Of a stretch of 64,000 nucleotides of DNA, positions 60,094 to 64,000 are shown in pieces. The position numbers and the translations under genes are program-made. The notes below the pieces were generated by a model, which was given only the letters and a program-made list of their open reading frames with translations, was not told where the DNA came from and did not search any database. The first letter of the stretch is position 1. The number at the start of each line of letters is the position of its first letter. The DNA comes from Spongiibacter nanhainus (lineage in GTDB: Bacteria > Pseudomonadota > Gammaproteobacteria > Pseudomonadales > Spongiibacteraceae), in NCBI RefSeq assembly GCF_016132545.1, contig NZ_CP066167.1, forward strand, positions 2,073,001 through 2,137,000, read 5' to 3'.

Positions 60094-63000
60094 CTATTCA
60101 TCTACCTTGCCCTGCTTCCAAAGCAAATAAACCGCCGGCAATACCAACAATGTCAATACCAAAGCACTGAGCATGCCCCCCACCATAGGTGCAGCAATTC
60201 TGCTGACCACTTCCGCCCCTGTACCGGTACTGAACATGATCGGCAGTAAGCCGACAATAGTAGAGACTGTCGTCATCATCACCGGTCTAACACGTAAGCC
60301 TGCACCGTGAAGAACAGCTTCCCGTAATCCTTTCATACTCGGTGTGATGCCCCGCTCCTCACACTGAAGCAAGAAAAGCGTATGTGCCTGGTTGAGATAG
60401 ACCAGCATAATGACGCCAATTTCTACCGCCACGCCCGCCAACGCGATAAAACCCACACCCACAGCAACGGAAAAGTTGTAACCAAGCAAATACATCAACC
60501 AGATGGACCCAATCATTGCCAGTGGTAAGGTGCCCATAATGATGGCGACCTCGGCAACACTGCGGAAATTTAAATAGAGCAGCACGATGATAATTGCCAG
60601 AGTCAGAGGCACCACGTAGGAGAGCTTCTCTTTGGCCCGCAACATGTATTCATACTGTCCCGACCAATTCAGGGAGTAGCTTGTTGGTAGTTCGACCTGA
60701 TCGGCCACCACTTTCATAGCGTCTTCCACATAACTGCCGACATCCACTCCGTCGATATCGACAAAGGTCCAACCATTAAGACGGGCGTTTTCACTCTTGA
60801 TGGCAGGCGGCCCGTCTTCAACATAAACACGAGCAACATCCCCCAATGCAATGCGCTGACCACTGGTCGTGACAATAGGCAGCAGAGCTAACTGCTCGGG
60901 AGAGTTGCGATAATCTTGTGGGTAACGCAGGTTGACGGGGTAACGTTCCAGCCCTTCGATAGTCTGCGCTACGTTCATACCGCCTATAGCGGTGGCAACC
61001 ACTTGCTGCACATCGGCGATATTGAGGCCATAGCGTGCGGCTTTTTCTCGCTGAATATCCACCTTGATATAACGGCCACCCGCTACTCGCTCGGAATATA
61101 CTGAGGCTGTGCCAGGTACATCTTTGAGCACCTGCTCCAAACGCTTGCCGATTTTTTCGATCTCCTTGAGGTCGGGGCCAGCCACCTTAATACCCACCGG
61201 GGTTTTTATACCGGTAGCCAGCATGTCGATGCGGGTTTTGATGGGCATCACCCAGGCATTGGTCAAGCCGGGAAACTTCACCAGCGCATCAAGCTCCTTC
61301 TTGAGTTTGTCGGTGGTCATGCCATCGCGCCACGCCTCTCTGGGTTTCAACTGAATAAAGGTTTCAATCATGGTTAGCGGCGCCGGATCTGTAGCAGTTT
61401 CAGCCCGTCCAATTTTGCCAAATACGGTTTCTACTTCCGGAACTGTGGCAATCAGCTTGTCAGTCTGTTGCAGGATTTCCCGCGCCTTGCCGATGGACAG
61501 GCCCGGATAGGTAGTGGGCATGTACATCAGGTCGCCTTCATCCAGATCGGGTATGAATTCGCTGCCAATCTTGTTAAGCGGCCAGATCCCAACAAGAAAC
61601 ACAACGCCAGCCATGGCGAGTGTGATTTTTGGAAAGCGCAAAACACCCTTGAGCAGCGGCATATAGCCTGCAATCAGCAACCTGTTGATGGGGTTTTTTC
61701 TCTCGGCGACCACCTTGCCCCTGATAAAATACCCCATCAACACCGGCACCACTGTCACTGCCAACGCGGCGCTGGCGGCCATGGCATAGGTTTTAGTGAA
61801 GGCTAGGGGACTAAACATTCGGCCTTCCTGAGCCTCCAGGGTAAATACCGGCACAAAGCTGACGGTGATAATCAGCAGACTGAAAAACAATGCCGGGCCG
61901 ACTTCGCTGGCAGACTCTGCCACCACTTTCCAACGGTTCTCTGGCGTCAACGGCGTACGTTCCATATGCTTATGCATATTTTCAATCATCACAATCGCAC
62001 CATCTATCATGGCACCGATGGCAATCGCGATTCCTCCAAGGGACATAATGTTTGCATTAATGCCTTGCCAGTACATCACAATAAAGGCCGTCAGGATTCC
62101 CAGCGGCAGGCTAACGACTGCCACCAGTGATGACCTGACATGAAATAAGAAAATGACACAGATCAACGCGACGATAGCAAGCTCTTCAACCAGACTTTTC
62201 CATAAACTGTCAATGGCGCTAGAGATCAATCGAGATCGGTCGTAAACCGTGACAATTTCTACGCCTTCCGGCAAACCCACCTTGAGTTTTTCCAACTTTG
62301 CTTTGACGCCATCAATGGTTTTCTGGGCATTCTCGCCAAAGCGCATGACGACAATCCCACCTACCACTTCTCCCTCACCATTAAGTTCAGCAATACCACG
62401 GCGCATTTGCGGACCCAGTTCAATATCGGCCACATCCTTTAATAACAGCGGTGTGCCATTCATATCCAAACCCAGAGGAATGGTTCTCAGATCGTCAATA
62501 CCCTGGATATAGCCACTGGCACGCACCATATATTCCGCTTCACTCATCTCCACAACAGAAGCACCAACTTCCTGATTACCACGTTGGATGGCCATCTGGA
62601 TATGAGAGAGAGGAATATTAAAAGCACGAAGCTTGTCCGGATTTACTTTGACCTGATACTGTTTGACCATACCGCCAAGCGCAGAGACTTCTGACACCCC
62701 CGGCACCGTTTGCAGTTCGTATTTCAAAAACCAATCCTGCAGGCTGCGCAACTGACTGATGTCGTGCTGACCAGTTCTATCTACCAACGCGTAGAGATAA
62801 ACCCATCCCACGCCAGTCGCATCCGGTCCCAATTGTGGTCTGGCACTGGGTGGCAGCGTCGGCGCCACCTGCGACAGGTATTCCAATACCCGCGAGCGGG
62901 CCCAGTAAGCATCGGTATCTTCATCAAAAATGACATAGACATAGGAGTCGCCAAAAAACGAGTAGCCGCGTACGGTGACCGCACCCGGTACTGACAACAT

Positions 63001-63216
63001 GGCAGTAGTCAGCGGATAGGTGACCTGATCTTCCACCACCTGCGGCGCCTGCCCCGGATAACTGGTTTTGATAATCACCTGCACGTCCGACAAATCGGGA
63101 ATAGCATCTACCGGTGTATTTTTAAGGGACCAGCCACCAATTCCCACCAACATCAAAGTGGCCAGCAGCACAAAAAAACGGTTATGAACGGACCAGCGAA
63201 TAATGGATTCAATCAT
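60094..63216 (-). CDS. cusA: CusA-like Cu/Ag RND efflux pump
   Basis: A 1040-residue HME-RND pump. The fourth-segment motif is IGAMIDGAIVMIENMHKHM, the copper/silver type. Three methionines that bind Cu(I)/Ag(I) in CusA have counterparts: LMYMPTTYPGLSI, NAWVMPIKTRIDM and DMLATGIKTPVGIKVAG. Length and domain order are complete. It takes Cu(I) from the periplasm and exports it with CusB and an outer channel. The stop is followed by 226 bases to the copper operon promoter. Its upstream partner cusB ends 3 bases before the start. A decayed copy lies at 45.4 kb. Confidence 0.95.
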   Translation of the reverse strand: MIESIIRWSVHNRFFVLLATLMLVGIGGWSLKNTPVDAIPDLSDVQVIIKTSYPGQAPQVVEDQVTYPLTTAMLSVPGAVTVRGYSFFGDSYVYVIFDEDTDAYWARSRVLEYLSQVAPTLPPSARPQLGPDATGVGWVYLYALVDRTGQHDISQLRSLQDWFLKYELQTVPGVSEVSALGGMVKQYQVKVNPDKLRAFNIPLSHIQMAIQRGNQEVGASVVEMSEAEYMVRASGYIQGIDDLRTIPLGLDMNGTPLLLKDVADIELGPQMRRGIAELNGEGEVVGGIVVMRFGENAQKTIDGVKAKLEKLKVGLPEGVEIVTVYDRSRLISSAIDSLWKSLVEELAIVALICVIFLFHVRSSLVAVVSLPLGILTAFIVMYWQGINANIMSLGGIAIAIGAMIDGAIVMIENMHKHMERTPLTPENRWKVVAESASEVGPALFFSLLIITVSFVPVFTLEAQEGRMFSPLAFTKTYAMAASAALAVTVVPVLMGYFIRGKVVAERKNPINRLLIAGYMPLLKGVLRFPKITLAMAGVVFLVGIWPLNKIGSEFIPDLDEGDLMYMPTTYPGLSIGKAREILQQTDKLIATVPEVETVFGKIGRAETATDPAPLTMIETFIQLKPREAWRDGMTTDKLKKELDALVKFPGLTNAWVMPIKTRIDMLATGIKTPVGIKVAGPDLKEIEKIGKRLEQVLKDVPGTASVYSERVAGGRYIKVDIQREKAARYGLNIADVQQVVATAIGGMNVAQTIEGLERYPVNLRYPQDYRNSPEQLALLPIVTTSGQRIALGDVARVYVEDGPPAIKSENARLNGWTFVDIDGVDVGSYVEDAMKVVADQVELPTSYSLNWSGQYEYMLRAKEKLSYVVPLTLAIIIVLLYLNFRSVAEVAIIMGTLPLAMIGSIWLMYLLGYNFSVAVGVGFIALAGVAVEIGVIMLVYLNQAHTLFLLQCEERGITPSMKGLREAVLHGAGLRVRPVMMTTVSTIVGLLPIMFSTGTGAEVVSRIAAPMVGGMLSALVLTLLVLPAVYLLWKQGKVDE

Positions 63217-63219
63217 GCT

Positions 63220-64000
63220 TTACTCCCCGTCACCTGAGTGCTGTTGCTGATTGGAGTGATCCATCTTTGAATGATCAACCGTGTTAGGTTCCTTACCATC
63301 CTGGTTCATTTGTGCATGATTCATCTGGCTGTGATCCATTTCGGAGTGATCCATCTCACCGTGATTCATCTGACTATGATCCAATTTCTCTTCGTCCTCC
63401 GAAGATATGTCCTCCTCACTCTCGCCACTCATAATATGTGTGCCAGTCATTTCATACTGCCCGTTATCGAGCTTGGTAATTTCCATGTGCAGCTGAGTAC
63501 CAAGTGTTAACGCCTCAAAATTAACTTTTGGATTAACCTGAAAATCCATGGTCATTTCTGGCCATTCCCAAGCATCAATCGCTTCATGCTTGACTGTCAC
63601 CATTCGATGATTCGGCATCACGCTCTTGATCGTGGCGGCAACCCAAACTGAGCTAGGCTGATCTTCGCCGTGGTGCATCCGCTTAAAGTCTGAGGTTTTG
63701 CTGGATTCGGAATCAATCAGGAACTGGGCAGACGTAACAATGCGCTCACCGTCTTTTAAACCAGAAAGGATTTCCACCTTATCTTCACCAATTCTGCCTA
63801 CCTTCACTGCGATGGACTTAAAACGCCCTTCACCTTTTGCCAATACCACTCTTGATTGGCTACCGGTACGAATCAGTGCTTCACGGGGAATGAGTAAAGT
63901 CTCCCGCGAGGGCTTGGTAACTATTGTCATTTGCGCAAACATGCCCGGCCTCAGGAATCTATCCGAGCTGTCAAAATGCACCCTAACCTGAGCGGTACGC
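63220..64000 (-). CDS. cusB: CusB-like adaptor, 3' part, with fused CusF domain and Met/His tail
   Basis: The gene runs off the right edge; 260 residues are visible. The membrane-proximal barrel region (VRVHFDSSDRFLRPGMFAQMTIVTKPSRETLLIPREALI ... VEILSGLKDGERIVTSAQFLIDSESS) is followed by a CusF-type copper-binding domain (VAATIKSVMPNHRMVTVKHEAIDAWEWPEMTMDF, with Met, His and Trp ligands). The C-terminal tail (about residues 190-253) is built of repeats such as MDHSQMNH and GEMDHSEMDH. It carries periplasmic copper to CusA. The GTG at 63981 is not the real start; coding continues upstream. Confidence 0.9.
   Translation of the reverse strand, partial: RTAQVRVHFDSSDRFLRPGMFAQMTIVTKPSRETLLIPREALIRTGSQSRVVLAKGEGRFKSIAVKVGRIGEDKVEILSGLKDGERIVTSAQFLIDSESSKTSDFKRMHHGEDQPSSVWVAATIKSVMPNHRMVTVKHEAIDAWEWPEMTMDFQVNPKVNFEALTLGTQLHMEITKLDNGQYEMTGTHIMSGESEEDISSEDEEKLDHSQMNHGEMDHSEMDHSQMNHAQMNQDGKEPNTVDHSKMDHSNQQQHSGDGE

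Overview
The window is a GC-rich gammaproteobacterial chromosome segment. The evidence is the gene set (rdgC, rmuC, bcp, MmeI-like restriction-modification, RND and Czc/Cus metal pumps, TonB receptor). A marine, Spongiibacter- or Marinobacter-like organism is my guess; nothing here fixes the genus. There are no rRNA genes, no CRISPR array and no complete insertion sequence.

Left part (1-24892) looks like native chromosome. It holds an acyl-CoA synthetase, a YkvA-like protein, OsmC and Bcp peroxide-defence proteins, rmuC, PhzF, Nudix and flavin-reductase genes. The molybdopterin genes moaC-moaD-moaE follow, and 8 kb further on lies a periplasmic molybdenum hydroxylase (iorB/iorA-like) that would need their cofactor. 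In between are a tRNA-Ser(GGA) followed by a 168-bp tandem repeat that re-copies the tRNA 3' end (rtT-like), rdgC, a Na+/H+ antiporter, a 315-bp MITE in a CTAG target, and a small catabolic-looking run (NTF2-like, amidohydrolase, HIT, metallo-beta-lactamase). A large MmeI-type restriction-methylation gene with a visibly AT-richer recognition domain and a Doc toxin pair close this part.

At 24893-24948 lies only the 3' half of a tRNA-Leu(UAA) gene on the minus strand, directly beside a P4-type tyrosine integrase. This geometry says that everything to the right, past the end of the window, is an integrated genomic island. Its cargo is almost entirely metal handling: an ACR3-like arsenite exporter; a compact mercury operon (merR / merT-merP-merA); an iron-regulated TonB receptor with PepSY reductase; a czcCBA Zn/Cd/Co pump with P-II-like protein and CDF exporter; a cadR/pbrR regulator with a second CDF exporter and a frameshifted pbrT uptake gene; and a two-component system (cusRS-like) opposite copA-copB with a Met-rich protein and cytochrome c. 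Then comes a long minus-strand copper operon: CueR-like regulator, HMA chaperone, Cu-ATPase, cupredoxin, half-size P-II, DUF2933, ICMT-like methyltransferase, Met-rich protein, HMA-fold protein without CxxC, 62-aa protein and APC permease. The window ends in cusA and the 3' part of cusB fused to CusF.

Regulation is unusually readable. Four MerR-type promoters with 19-bp spacers control mer, the CDF exporter, pbrT and the copper operon. A 20-bp perfect inverted repeat, probably a Fur site, lies upstream of the TonB receptor, and a Cus/Cop-type box lies upstream of copA. Decayed pieces of a second cusA and a second merR between pbrT and cusS show that the island was assembled by accretion and loss. 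The best candidates for undescribed biology are the translationally coupled HMA-like / 62-aa / APC permease cassette, the half-length P-II-like protein in the copper operon, the rtT-like repeat, and the Doc partner protein.
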